From: Arcobacter roscoffensis
Lineage (GTDB): Bacteria; Campylobacterota; Campylobacteria; Campylobacterales; Arcobacteraceae
Length of the DNA stretch: 64,000 bases
Assembly: GCF_024267655.1 (NCBI RefSeq)
Contig: NZ_CP100595.1
Location: 930,001 to 994,000 of the forward strand
Direction: 5' to 3'
The notes beneath the pieces are model-generated. The model saw only the letters and a program-made list of their open reading frames with translations, searched no databases and was not told the origin of the DNA. Within the stretch, counting starts at the first letter, position 1, and each line of letters begins with the position of its first letter. Shown piece by piece: positions 9,174-18,283 of this stretch. Both the position numbers and the translations under genes were made by a program.

Positions 9174-9198
9174 AAATAGGATAAAAACTATCCTATTT
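9174..9198. repeat. Inverted repeat in the superoxide reductase/thiL divergent region
   Basis: AAATAGGATA / TATCCTATTT, ten perfect base pairs around AAAAC. It lies between two divergent start codons, where a terminator is not expected, so an operator or an RNA leader hairpin are both possible. Confidence 0.5.
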
Positions 9199-9249
9199 AA
9201 AAATGTAACTTTTTAGTAACAAAAAAGCTCTTGTTTTATTCTTCTTTGG

Positions 9250-9255
9250 TATAAT
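9250..9255 (+). promoter_or_regulatory. -10 box (TATAAT) immediately before thiL
   Basis: The extended box GGTATAAT ends six bases before the thiL ATG and there is no Shine-Dalgarno sequence. The transcript would begin at or within a base or two of the start codon, so thiL looks leaderless. Confidence 0.5.
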
Positions 9256-9260
9256 TTCAT

Positions 9261-10082
9261 ATGAATAAAGAAGATTATTTTATAAAACAGTTTTCAAATA
9301 GTAAATTTATTGGTGATGATGCTGCTGTTGTGGGTAAGTGGTCATACTCAATGGATGCATTTTTTGAAAATGTTCATTTCAAAAAAGAGTGGATGAGCTT
9401 AAGACAAATAGCTTATAAGTCTATGATAGTTAATATTTCAGATGCAATTGCTATGAACTCATATCCTAAGTATGCACTACTTACTGTTGCTATCCCAAAA
9501 TCCTATTCAAATGATGAACTAAAAGATTTAGCAAAAGGCTTTAAAAAAGCAGCAAAAGAGTTTGATATAGAGATTATTGGTGGAGATACTATTGCTAATG
9601 AAAAACTTGATATCTCTATCACAATAATATCAAAAATCAAAAATCCTATTTATAGAAATGGTGTAAAAAAAGATGATTTAGTTTGCTTTACAGGTGATTT
9701 AGGAAGCTGTAAAAAAGATTTGGAAAAACTTTTTAAAAATAAAAAAGTGTCAAAAAACTCAAAGTTTATCAAGCCCAAGTTAAGTGCTGACTTTTTTTAT
9801 GAGGCTTCAAAATATATAAATGCTTCATTAGATATATCAGATGGTTTATTTTTTGAGTTAGAAAGATTATCAAAGCAAAGTAAGCTTGGATTTGAATTTT
9901 TTGAAAAAATAAGTGATGAGATTGGAACTTCAGGTGAAGAGTATGAAATACTTTTCACTTTTGAAGAAAAAAATAGAAAAAAAATAGAAAAAATAGCCAA
10001 AAAACATGGTGTAAAATTAAATATATTTGCAAAAGCAATAAAAGGTAAATATAGAACAAAAGTTAAAAATCACCATTTTTAA
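9261..10082 (+). CDS. thiL: Thiamine-monophosphate kinase
   Basis: 273 residues of the PurM/ThiL ATP-binding superfamily. Motifs: FIGDDAAVV at 17-24, SMDAFFENVHF at 30-40 (the metal-binding Asp-His segment), IIGGDT near 112 and LDISDGLFFEL near 192. The enzyme phosphorylates thiamine monophosphate to thiamine pyrophosphate using ATP, the last step of the pathway. It lies 18 bases before truD and is probably co-transcribed with it. A ThiK-like kinase and PnuC-type transporter near 57-58.6 kb could feed it with thiamine monophosphate. Confidence 0.92.
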   Translation: MNKEDYFIKQFSNSKFIGDDAAVVGKWSYSMDAFFENVHFKKEWMSLRQIAYKSMIVNISDAIAMNSYPKYALLTVAIPKSYSNDELKDLAKGFKKAAKEFDIEIIGGDTIANEKLDISITIISKIKNPIYRNGVKKDDLVCFTGDLGSCKKDLEKLFKNKKVSKNSKFIKPKLSADFFYEASKYINASLDISDGLFFELERLSKQSKLGFEFFEKISDEIGTSGEEYEILFTFEEKNRKKIEKIAKKHGVKLNIFAKAIKGKYRTKVKNHHF

Positions 10083-10100
10083 ATAAAACAAGGAAAATTA

Positions 10101-11165
10101 TTGGAACAATTACAAAGATATTTAAATCATGCAAAAATTGATGTGGTATTTAAACAAACAAAAGATGACTTCGTAGTAACAGAAGTGCCTTTATATGAGT
10201 TTTCAGGTGAGGGTGAACATCTTATTTTAAAAATAAGAAAAAAAGACTTATCTACTTGGGATGCAGTTGAGATTATCTCAAATCATGTTGGATGTAAAGT
10301 AAGAGATATTGGTTATGCAGGATTAAAAGATAAAAATGCAATGACAATTCAGTCTATTTCTCTTCATAAAAGTTTTGAAGAAAAAATAAATAATTTTGAA
10401 CATCCAAATATTAAGATTTTAGAAAAAACTTACCATAACAACAAAATAAAAGTAGGACACTTAAAAGGAAATAAATTTTTTATTAGATTAAAAAGAGTAA
10501 ATCTTGTTGATCAAAGAAAAATTGAACAAGCTTTAAGTAGTATTGTTACTCTTGGTATGCCAAACTACTTTGGTTTTCAAAGATTTGGTATTGAAGGTGA
10601 CAATTACAAAAAAGGTAAAGATATTATTGATGGTAAACTAAAAGAGAAAAGAAGAAACCTAAAACAGATGTATATTAATGCATATCAAAGTCATCTTTTT
10701 AACTCTTGGCTTTCAAAAAGAATAGAAATATCTAAACTTGTAGAAGCTTTTGAACCAAAAGAAATTTATGAAAAATTAAATTTACCACTTGATGTTGTAA
10801 AAGAAATGAAAAAGCAAAAACACCCACTAAAGCTAATTACTGGGGATTTACTATCTCATTATCCTTTCGGAAAAATTTTCACTATTGAGGATTTAGAAAC
10901 AGAATCTAATAAATTCTATGAAAGAGATAGAGTACCAACTGGACTTTTAGCTGGTAAAAGAGTTAAAAACAGTGAAGGCTTAGCTTATGAAATAGAAAAA
11001 GAGTTTGATGCTAAAACTTTACAAGATGGTGCAAGAAGATTTGCTTGGGTTTTCCCTGATGAAGTTGAGAGTAATTATAAAGAAGATAAAAACTGGATGG
11101 AGTTACAATTTTATCTTCCAAAAGGTTCTTATGCAACTGAGCTAATAGCAGAAATAATCCACTAG
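10101..11165 (+). CDS. truD: tRNA pseudouridine(13) synthase TruD
   Basis: 354 residues from a TTG start preceded by AAGGAAAA. The TruD signature GYAGLKDKNAMTIQ carries the catalytic aspartate at D77. Later FFIRLKRVN, PNYFGFQRFG and the TruD insertion domain with NAYQSHLFNSWLSKRI follow the family order. The enzyme converts U13 in tRNA-Glu to pseudouridine. Second gene of the thiL-truD pair. Confidence 0.93.
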   Translation: MEQLQRYLNHAKIDVVFKQTKDDFVVTEVPLYEFSGEGEHLILKIRKKDLSTWDAVEIISNHVGCKVRDIGYAGLKDKNAMTIQSISLHKSFEEKINNFEHPNIKILEKTYHNNKIKVGHLKGNKFFIRLKRVNLVDQRKIEQALSSIVTLGMPNYFGFQRFGIEGDNYKKGKDIIDGKLKEKRRNLKQMYINAYQSHLFNSWLSKRIEISKLVEAFEPKEIYEKLNLPLDVVKEMKKQKHPLKLITGDLLSHYPFGKIFTIEDLETESNKFYERDRVPTGLLAGKRVKNSEGLAYEIEKEFDAKTLQDGARRFAWVFPDEVESNYKEDKNWMELQFYLPKGSYATELIAEIIH

Positions 11166-11244
11166 TAATAAAAAAGTAACATTTTTCTTTTCATTAAGTA
11201 AAAATAGGTTAAACTCATGTATAAAGTATATTCAAGGAAGACAT

Positions 11245-11595
11245 ATGAAGTATGAAGAGCTAATACATGAGTTATGTGATGTAATAAAACAATCAGAAAA
11301 TAACGCTACTCTAATATATGAAAATCTACAAAATATCTCAGATTCTACTGAAAGTTTAAGTGTAATTGAACATGAAAAAGACAAAATAAGAAGTCAAGTT
11401 TCTGAGGCAATGGGTCATCTTCAACATCAAGATTTATATAGACAAAGAATAGAAAAAGTTGTAAATTTTGTTTGTGAAAAAAATGATATTGATAAATCTC
11501 AATATAATTTAGCCAATAGTGCTAAAAGTATTGATAGTGATGATAACCTAAGTGAAAAAGAGTTAGAAGAACTAATTAAACAAATGCAAGCTTAA
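11245..11595 (+). CDS. Short CheZ-like putative CheY phosphatase
   Basis: 116 residues, all helical. AMGHLQHQDLYRQRIEKVVNF contains D63-L-Y-R-Q67, matching the D-L-T-G-Q active-site motif of CheZ (D143 and Q147 in Escherichia coli), inside a helix with the same QDxxxQ-I-x-K-V pattern. The C-terminal SEKELEELIKQMQA resembles the short amphipathic helix by which CheZ binds CheY. The protein is much shorter than known CheZ and the Helicobacter CheZ-like HP0170. Its gene faces a methyl-accepting chemotaxis gene across a shared terminator. Function is inferred from these motifs only. RBS AAGGAAG at 11235. Confidence 0.6.
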   Translation: MKYEELIHELCDVIKQSENNATLIYENLQNISDSTESLSVIEHEKDKIRSQVSEAMGHLQHQDLYRQRIEKVVNFVCEKNDIDKSQYNLANSAKSIDSDDNLSEKELEELIKQMQA

Positions 11596-11623
11596 ATAAA
11601 GAAGTATTTAAACTTCTTTATTT
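11594..11623. terminator. Bidirectional terminator between CheZ-like and MCP genes
   Basis: Perfect 12-base arms AAATAAAGAAGT / ACTTCTTTATTT with loop ATTTAA, containing the stop codons of both convergent genes, and T-rich on either exit. Confidence 0.75.
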
Positions 11624-13807
11624 CTTACAAGCATCTTCTTTTAGATGATTTAAATTACCAAATATTTTAAGTGTTGTAATCTCTACTTCTTTTGCCTTTT
11701 GATTTAAACTAGAATTATCTTCTTTATTTGCATTAGCATCAACTAAAGCTTGAAGAGATGATCTAAAATTATCTGTTAAAATACTTAATTCATTCATAGT
11801 ATCATGGTTTTGTTTTTTACCTGATACCTTATGCTTTTCACACCAGTTTTTAAGATTTGTATCTTCTGGTACCTTCCAAGAGTTATAAGTTCCAAGTTTA
11901 GAGTATGTATCATCTTTTCTTGTAAGTAAGTCTACTTTTAATTCAGCAGTATCATAAACTAAATCCACATCACAAACTTTATTTAAAGACTCTTTTAAGA
12001 AAGAAGCTCTTGATGCTGCTGTTACTAATGAATTTGACATAGTTGAAATATTTTCAGCCATATGTGAAATCTCACCTGCAACTTGTGCATTTTTTTGTGT
12101 GGCTTGATCAAGTGTATTAATCGCATCATTTATTTGAACAATACCTCTTTCTTGCTCTTTTGAAGCATTTGCGACTTCTTCAATAGTCACAGTTGTATTA
12201 GCAATGTTCCCATTTAACTCTTTATATCCTTCTATCATTTCATCAGATATATTTTTACCTTCTTGGGCTTTATTTGTAGCTAGTTCAACTATCTCTTTAA
12301 TCTCTTTAGCTGCTTCTGCACTTCTTGAAGCTAGATTTCTTACTTCTTGAGCAACGACAGCAAAACCTTTTCCAGCTTCACCAGCAGTTGCTGCTTCAAC
12401 AGCTGCATTTAATGAAAGAATATTTGTTTGGAATGCTATTTGATCAATTACTTCAATAGCTTCATTGATAGAGCTAACTTCAGTATTTATTTCATCCATT
12501 GCTCCTGCTGTTCTATTAGCTAAGCTTTCACCTTTTTTAGCAGAGTTTGTAACACTTTGTGCAAGTTGTGACATTCTAACTGTTGCTTGTGTGTTTGATT
12601 GAATATTAGCAGTTATTTGCTCTAAGGCTGCTGCTGTTTCTTCTAATGATGCTGCTTGTTGATTTGATGAAGCTGATAGATTATGAGAAGCTCCTGATAG
12701 GGTTTTAGTATTTTCATTTAATGAATCACCTGTATTCATAATCATTGCTAAAATTTCAGATGTATTGTTTCCAACTAATTTAATTCCTGATGCAAGAGAA
12801 CCTAAATCTCCATAAATACCTTTGTCATCAATTCTATAATCAAATTTAGACTCAGAATATTTTCTAAGAGTTTCGTTGATTTTATCAAGTGTTTCTTTTG
12901 TATGTAAAATCATTGCATTTAATTGATTTTTTAAGTTTTCAACATGAGGGTTAGAAGCAGTACTTTCAACTTGATAAACAAAGAATCCACTAGCAGTTTT
13001 CTCTAAAATATCATTTGCTTCTTCAATAACAACTTCATCTTTTTTAAGTCCAGCTCTAACTTTTGCCATGTAAGCATTAAATAAATCAGCAACTTCACCC
13101 ACTTCATCTTTTGATTGAACATCAAGTGTAATTGTTGGATCATTTGATTCAAGTAGTTTTTGGAATCCCGTTTTTAAATCACCTATTGTATTTGTAGCTC
13201 TTTTTACTATAAAGAATACAAATAAAATCGTTATCCATCCAGCAATTGTAGCTACAACTAAAATATGAATTAGTAAATCCCAGATTTCATCATCAGCTTC
13301 ATCTAGTGAGAATGTTAAATCCATAACACCAATAACATCACCTTTGGCTTGGTTGGCATGACATAACAAACATTCTTGTGTTGCAACCATTGGTTTAACC
13401 ATTCTTAAATTATGTCCACTTTCATCATCTGTTTCTAGTAATAAAGGTTTTTTAGTTTCAAATGTTTTTAGTATTTCTGAATCAGTGGTATACTCATATC
13501 CAGGGTTTGGGTACATTTCCATTAAAGGTTTACTTTTTGCTACGGTTAAATTTTTTACACCTTTAATTTCTCTTGCATCTTCTTCTGCTTTTTTAATTTG
13601 AGCAGGGTCACCAGTATTCATCGCATTTCTTAAACTTTGGAACATTGCTGCGTTTAACATTTCCAAGTTTTCTTTTGTATTTTCAATTGTATTTCTACTA
13701 ACTTCTTTTGTACTGAAATATACAATTGTTAATGTACTTATAGTAAGTAAAACCAAAAGTGAAAATATGATTTTATTACTAATCTTCTTTGTTACTAAAT
13801 CAAACAT
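11618..13807 (-). CDS. Methyl-accepting chemotaxis protein with periplasmic c-type haem motif
   Basis: 729 residues. Membrane spans near 13-30 and 178-201 bracket a periplasmic domain of the DUF3365/Tll0287-like type with one CxxCH motif, C146-L-L-C-H150, next to the second span. A HAMP-like region and the MCP signalling domain follow, with the hairpin tip [20 protein letters not shown] and the adaptor-binding VAQEVRNLA. The tail (about 610-729) resembles a CZB zinc-binding domain ([20 protein letters not shown] ... NLKNWC), but the usual His and Cys ligands are not at their places. A redox- or gas-sensing receptor is plausible. Divergent from ruvA. Confidence 0.88.
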   Translation of the reverse strand: MFDLVTKKISNKIIFSLLVLLTISTLTIVYFSTKEVSRNTIENTKENLEMLNAAMFQSLRNAMNTGDPAQIKKAEEDAREIKGVKNLTVAKSKPLMEMYPNPGYEYTTDSEILKTFETKKPLLLETDDESGHNLRMVKPMVATQECLLCHANQAKGDVIGVMDLTFSLDEADDEIWDLLIHILVVATIAGWITILFVFFIVKRATNTIGDLKTGFQKLLESNDPTITLDVQSKDEVGEVADLFNAYMAKVRAGLKKDEVVIEEANDILEKTASGFFVYQVESTASNPHVENLKNQLNAMILHTKETLDKINETLRKYSESKFDYRIDDKGIYGDLGSLASGIKLVGNNTSEILAMIMNTGDSLNENTKTLSGASHNLSASSNQQAASLEETAAALEQITANIQSNTQATVRMSQLAQSVTNSAKKGESLANRTAGAMDEINTEVSSINEAIEVIDQIAFQTNILSLNAAVEAATAGEAGKGFAVVAQEVRNLASRSAEAAKEIKEIVELATNKAQEGKNISDEMIEGYKELNGNIANTTVTIEEVANASKEQERGIVQINDAINTLDQATQKNAQVAGEISHMAENISTMSNSLVTAASRASFLKESLNKVCDVDLVYDTAELKVDLLTRKDDTYSKLGTYNSWKVPEDTNLKNWCEKHKVSGKKQNHDTMNELSILTDNFRSSLQALVDANANKEDNSSLNQKAKEVEITTLKIFGNLNHLKEDACKK

Positions 13808-13900
13808 TGTCGTAGCCTTTATTTTTAAGTCTATTTATTATATAATCTAATTTATTTATTAAATATTAATTGTAACATAAAATTTAACAAAAGTAGGAAA

Positions 13901-14467
13901 ATGATTGTAGGTCTTGAAGGAAAAATAACTAAAAAAGAGCCCACATTATTAAACATAAATGTAAATGGTATAATATACGAAGTTAACGTATCTATTAACT
14001 GTTCTCAAAAGATAACATCTAATGAGATTTCACTGCACATAACTCAAATAATAAGAGAAGATGCCCATACTCTTTATGGCTTTTTAGACCCAAATGAAAA
14101 GAAGCTTTTTGACACTGTAATCAAAATCAATGGAGTAGGTCCAAAAGTAGCACTAGCAATTTGTTCAACTTTTACTCCTAGTTCTTTCTCTCAAATTGTA
14201 ACAGACAATGATGTTTCAATGTTAAAAAGAGTTCCAGGAATCGGTCCAAAAGGTGCAAGTAGAATCTTAGTAGAATTATCAGGATTTATTGTAGATGGTG
14301 ATGACTCTAGTGAAGATAATTTAGCAGCATCAGCTTCTCTTGAAGCAGCACTTGCTTTAGAATCTTTAGGCTTTAAAAAAGATATGGTTTCAAAAATATT
14401 AAAAACTTGTAAGGGTACAAATACAAGTGAGTTAGTAAAAGAAGCTCTTAAAAAATTACAAAAATAA
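13901..14467 (+). CDS. ruvA: Holliday junction branch migration protein RuvA
   Basis: 188 residues: N-terminal OB fold ([14 protein letters not shown]), two helix-hairpin-helix motifs ([13 protein letters not shown] and [16 protein letters not shown]) and a small C-terminal domain that contacts RuvB ([17 protein letters not shown]). RuvA tetramers bind Holliday junctions and direct the RuvB motor. First gene of the conserved run ruvA-ddl-hydrolase-murF. RBS AGTAGGAAA directly upstream. Confidence 0.96.
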   Translation: MIVGLEGKITKKEPTLLNINVNGIIYEVNVSINCSQKITSNEISLHITQIIREDAHTLYGFLDPNEKKLFDTVIKINGVGPKVALAICSTFTPSSFSQIVTDNDVSMLKRVPGIGPKGASRILVELSGFIVDGDDSSEDNLAASASLEAALALESLGFKKDMVSKILKTCKGTNTSELVKEALKKLQK

Positions 14468-14485
14468 AATCACAAAAGGAATTTA

Positions 14486-15526
14486 ATGAAAATAGCAATA
14501 GTTTTCGGTGGGGTAAGCTTTGAACATGAAATTTCAATTGTAAGTTCAATTGCAATGAAAGATGTTCTAAAAAATGAATTAGTTTATATATTTTTAGACG
14601 AAAATAGAGAGTTTTATCATATTCCAACAGATGTAATCAAGTCAAAACTTTTTAGTTCGGGTGATTATAAAAAGTTTGATAAATTAAGTATTGCAAAAAA
14701 TGGTTTTTATAAAAAAGGTGGATTATTTTCAAAAGAAAAGCCATTAGACTTTGATATTGCTTTAACACTTATGCATGGTGGTGATGGTGAAGATGGTGTT
14801 GTGGCTTCACTTTTTGAATTCTATAACATTCCTTATTTAGCTCCAAGAGTTGAAGCTTGTGTTGTAAGTTCAAATAAATTTTTAACTAAAGGTTATGCTT
14901 CATCTGTTGATGTAAATGTAGTTGATTATAAGTATTTCACAAAAGGTGATGAAGTTAAAGTTGATGAATTTCCAGTGATTTTAAAACCTGTAAAACTAGG
15001 TAGTTCTATTGGTGTATCTATTGTAAAGTCAAAAGAAGAGTTAGACTATGCTTTAGATGTTGCTTATGAGTTTGATGATGCTATTATTATTGAACCATTT
15101 ATTAGTGGTGTAAAAGAGTATAATTTAGCTGGAACAAAAGTAAATGGTGAGTTTAAATTCTCTATTTTAGAAGAACCTCAAAAAGCTGAGTTCTTAGACT
15201 TTGATAAAAAATACTTAGACTTTTCTAGAACTTCTAAAGCAAAAGAAATTGATCTTGGTGAAGAGTTAAATACAAAAGTAAAAGAGGCATTTAAAAGAAT
15301 CTATAACAACTTATTTGAAGGTTCATTAATCAGATGTGACTTTTTTGTTATTGACAATGAAGTTTACTTAAATGAGATTAACTCAATTCCTGGATCTATG
15401 GCAAACTATTTATTTGATGATTTCAATGCTTTATTAAATGAAGTAGCTTCAAATCTTCCAAAAAGAAAACATATACCAATTTCATATGAGTATGTAAATA
15501 AAATTCATAGTGCAAAAGGTAAGTAG
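14486..15526 (+). CDS. ddl: D-alanine--D-alanine ligase
   Basis: 346 residues of the ATP-grasp family. FGGVSFEHEISIVSS is the N-terminal signature, LMHGGDGEDG the first substrate loop, VILKPVKLGSSIGVSIV the ATP-binding strand-loop and YLNEINSIPGSM the metal-binding C-terminal motif. It joins two D-Ala for the peptidoglycan stem peptide in the cytoplasm. MurF, its direct successor in the pathway, is encoded two genes downstream, and the racemase Alr lies in the same window near 51 kb. Confidence 0.95.
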   Translation: MKIAIVFGGVSFEHEISIVSSIAMKDVLKNELVYIFLDENREFYHIPTDVIKSKLFSSGDYKKFDKLSIAKNGFYKKGGLFSKEKPLDFDIALTLMHGGDGEDGVVASLFEFYNIPYLAPRVEACVVSSNKFLTKGYASSVDVNVVDYKYFTKGDEVKVDEFPVILKPVKLGSSIGVSIVKSKEELDYALDVAYEFDDAIIIEPFISGVKEYNLAGTKVNGEFKFSILEEPQKAEFLDFDKKYLDFSRTSKAKEIDLGEELNTKVKEAFKRIYNNLFEGSLIRCDFFVIDNEVYLNEINSIPGSMANYLFDDFNALLNEVASNLPKRKHIPISYEYVNKIHSAKGK

Positions 15527-15528
15527 TT

Positions 15529-16248
15529 TTGGCAAAAAAAAGTATAAAAGTAGATAATAAAGAGTATGAAATCTCTTATGATTTAGTAAACCCAAGTGCA
15601 AAAGTAGATTTTGTTGTTTTGCATGGTTGGGGTTCAAATAAGGAGATTATGAAAAACTCTTTTAGTTCATATTTAAAAGATTACAGACATATCTATATTG
15701 ATATGCCAGGCTTTGGAAAAAGTCCTACATCTTATGAACTTACTACACATTTATACGCCAAAATACTAGAAGAGTTTTTGTCTCAATTAAACTCTTCAAA
15801 AGATATCATAGCCGGTCATTCTTATGGTGGAAAAGTAGCTACACTTTTAAAGCCTAAGTATTTAGTTCTTTTAAGTAGTGCTGGTATTTTAGAAGAGAAA
15901 GCTTTTGATGTAAAAGTAAAAATTGCTATTTCTAAATTCTTTAACTCTATAGGTTTAGGTGGTATTACAAAAGCTTTTAGAAGTAAAGACGTAAATACTA
16001 TGAGTGAAAACATGTATGCAACATTTAAAAATGTTGTAAACGAAGATTTTAGAGCAAATTTCAAAGCTTTTGAAAATCAAGCTTTAATCTTTTGGGGAGA
16101 GAAAGATACAGCCACTTCCTTAGATTCTGGTAAAAAAATAGCCTCTTTAATAAATAACTCAACATTTATATCATATGATGGTGACCATTACTTCTTTGCA
16201 AAAAATGCAAAAGATATTTGTGAGAGAATAGAAAATGCAATACCTTGA
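15529..16248 (+). CDS. Alpha/beta hydrolase between ddl and murF
   Basis: 239 residues from a TTG start two bases after ddl. LHGWGSN is the oxyanion loop, IDMPGFGKSPTS the usual strand-turn, and AGHSYGGKVA the nucleophile elbow with the catalytic serine; FWGEKD and GDHYFF supply the Asp and His of the triad. No signal peptide, so cytoplasmic. I recall the same position in Campylobacter jejuni between ddlA and murF. The substrate is unknown; a link with cell-wall synthesis rests on gene order. It overlaps murF by 14 bases. Confidence 0.85.
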   Translation: MAKKSIKVDNKEYEISYDLVNPSAKVDFVVLHGWGSNKEIMKNSFSSYLKDYRHIYIDMPGFGKSPTSYELTTHLYAKILEEFLSQLNSSKDIIAGHSYGGKVATLLKPKYLVLLSSAGILEEKAFDVKVKIAISKFFNSIGLGGITKAFRSKDVNTMSENMYATFKNVVNEDFRANFKAFENQALIFWGEKDTATSLDSGKKIASLINNSTFISYDGDHYFFAKNAKDICERIENAIP

Positions 16249-17680
16249 ATATTTTAATATATTTACACATATAGTTTTAATAATGAGTTTAGGTTGGTAT
16301 CTTATTACTAACCTTCAATGGTACAACTACAAAATAGAAAGAGTTGTTTTAAAGCACCACAAATGGCAGTGGCATATCACTTACTTCCTAGCTCCAATTG
16401 TTCTATTTTATTTAATTCCTGAACTTTATTATGCTATTTATTTTTATGCATTATACTTAGTTAGTTTTGTATTATGGAATAAAAAACTAGATAAGCCCTT
16501 GGTTTTAACTGCAAGGGTAAAGAGATTTTTAACAATACTTCTTTTTACAACTTTTGTATTAACAGCGCTTTGTTTAGCAAGTTTAGAATGTTCAAATAAG
16601 TTTATATTTGCACCACTTCTTTTAGCTTATGGTATTTCTACTATTTTAGAGAAGATATTTTTTATCTCTTTTAAGCATAAAGCAAAACAAAGATATGAAA
16701 ATATTAGAGGTTTAAAAACAGTTGCTATTACAGCATCATTTGGAAAAACTTCAATCAAAAACTTTTTATATCATGTAATCAAGAATAAGTTTAAAACATA
16801 TAAAACACCAAGATCTGTAAATACAATGGGTGGTATAGTCTTAGATGTAAATAGAGATTTACCTGATGATACACAAGTTTATATTGCAGAAGCAGGGGCA
16901 AGAGTAAAAGGTGACATTGAAGAAATTACAATGTTCTTAGAACCGCAACTTTGTGTAGTAGGAACTATTGGTGAAGCTCATATTGAGTACTTTAAAACTA
17001 TAGATAATATTATTCATACAAAAATGGAACTTTTAAAATCTCCAAAAATGGAAATGGGATTTGTTCATGAATCAACTCATATAAAAGATTATGACACAAT
17101 TACAAAGTTTCCAAACGGTTTACATGTTACAAAAAGTGATTTAAACGGTATATGGTTTGATGTAGAAATTAATGGCGAAATGGAACATTTCCATGCGCCA
17201 GTTCTAGGAAGTTTTAATGCTGTAAATTTAACAGCTGTAATTCTAGTAGCTCATCATTTAGGTATGAGTATAGATGAGATTAAATTAGCTCTTCAAGACT
17301 TACCTCAAGTTGAACACAGACTTCAAAAGATAGAAGCAGGCGGTAAAGTAATCATTGATGATTCATTTAATGGAAATATTGAAGGAATGCTTGAAGGTAT
17401 AAATATTTGTTCTTCATATGCTGGAAGAAAAGTGATTATAACTCCTGGATTAGTCGAGTCAACAGATGAAGCAAATATGCTACTTGCAAATGCAATTAAT
17501 GAAAAATTTGATTATGCAATTATTACAGGTGATTTAAACTCTCATTTACTAAGCTCAAATATTGATGAAGATAAAGTATTTATCTTAAAAGATAAATCAA
17601 AAATGGAAGAAACTTTGGCAGAAAAAACAAGATCAGGTGATTTAATTCTTTTTGCTAATGATGCCCCAAACTTTATATAA
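16235..17680 (+). CDS. murF: UDP-MurNAc-tripeptide--D-Ala-D-Ala ligase with membrane N-terminus
   Basis: 481 residues. The first ~150 are hydrophobic with about four likely spans (near 7-24, 48-75, 93-115, 125-142) replacing the usual soluble N-terminal MurF domain; this variant is familiar in Campylobacterota. The ATP-binding ligase core starts with AITASFGKTSIKNFL near 164, continues with EAGARVKGDIEEI, GTIGEAHIEYF and the C-terminal HRLQKIEAGGKVIIDDSFNGN. It adds D-Ala-D-Ala to the muramyl tripeptide. Overlaps the hydrolase gene and is followed by the HIT gene after 13 bases. Confidence 0.92.
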   Translation: MQYLEYFNIFTHIVLIMSLGWYLITNLQWYNYKIERVVLKHHKWQWHITYFLAPIVLFYLIPELYYAIYFYALYLVSFVLWNKKLDKPLVLTARVKRFLTILLFTTFVLTALCLASLECSNKFIFAPLLLAYGISTILEKIFFISFKHKAKQRYENIRGLKTVAITASFGKTSIKNFLYHVIKNKFKTYKTPRSVNTMGGIVLDVNRDLPDDTQVYIAEAGARVKGDIEEITMFLEPQLCVVGTIGEAHIEYFKTIDNIIHTKMELLKSPKMEMGFVHESTHIKDYDTITKFPNGLHVTKSDLNGIWFDVEINGEMEHFHAPVLGSFNAVNLTAVILVAHHLGMSIDEIKLALQDLPQVEHRLQKIEAGGKVIIDDSFNGNIEGMLEGINICSSYAGRKVIITPGLVESTDEANMLLANAINEKFDYAIITGDLNSHLLSSNIDEDKVFILKDKSKMEETLAEKTRSGDLILFANDAPNFI

Positions 17681-17693
17681 GGAATAATAAATT

Positions 17694-18182
17694 ATGGAAC
17701 ACTTATATGCACCTTGGAGATACTCTTATGTTAGTGAGGAAAAGATTGAAGGTTGTGTTTTTTGTCATATTTCAAAAAACTTAGATGATGAAAACCTACA
17801 AGTTTTATTTCATGATGAGTATTGTTTTGTGGTAATGAATAAGTTTCCATACTCACCTGGTCATATGATGGTTATACCTCATTTTCATACTGATAAAATT
17901 GAAGACTTAGATGACAAAACTTGGGAAGTTATGAGTGTTCGTGTTAGACAAGGTGTAAAGCTGCTAAAAGAGACAATGTCTTGTGAGGGAGTAAATATAG
18001 GAATGAATTTAGGAAAAGCTGCTGGTGCAGGAATAGAGCAGCATGTACACTATCATATGCTTCCAAGATGGCTTGGAGATACTAACTTTATAAGTTCAAT
18101 TGCTGGAAATAGAGTTTATCCTGCTAATTTTGATGAGATTTTTAACAAATTAAAAAATAGTGCTTCAAAATATTTCGTATAA
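17694..18182 (+). CDS. HIT family nucleotide hydrolase/AP4A-type protein
   Basis: 162 residues. The histidine triad is H117-V-H119-Y-H121 after GAGIEQ, in the longer HIT branch that starts MEHLYAPWRYSYV and has an N-terminal C21-x2-C24 pair, possibly binding zinc. SPGHMMVIPHFH is the second family motif. HIT proteins hydrolyse or transfer nucleotidyl groups; the actual substrate is not clear. It is the last gene of the ruvA-to-HIT run. Confidence 0.9.
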   Translation: MEHLYAPWRYSYVSEEKIEGCVFCHISKNLDDENLQVLFHDEYCFVVMNKFPYSPGHMMVIPHFHTDKIEDLDDKTWEVMSVRVRQGVKLLKETMSCEGVNIGMNLGKAAGAGIEQHVHYHMLPRWLGDTNFISSIAGNRVYPANFDEIFNKLKNSASKYFV

Positions 18183-18283
18183 ATTATTAATTAAATAAAT
18201 TATATTATAATACTCACACATATTTTATCTACAAAAATACAAAATATTAATATATTATTTGAAAAATATTCTAAGGATTTTTT

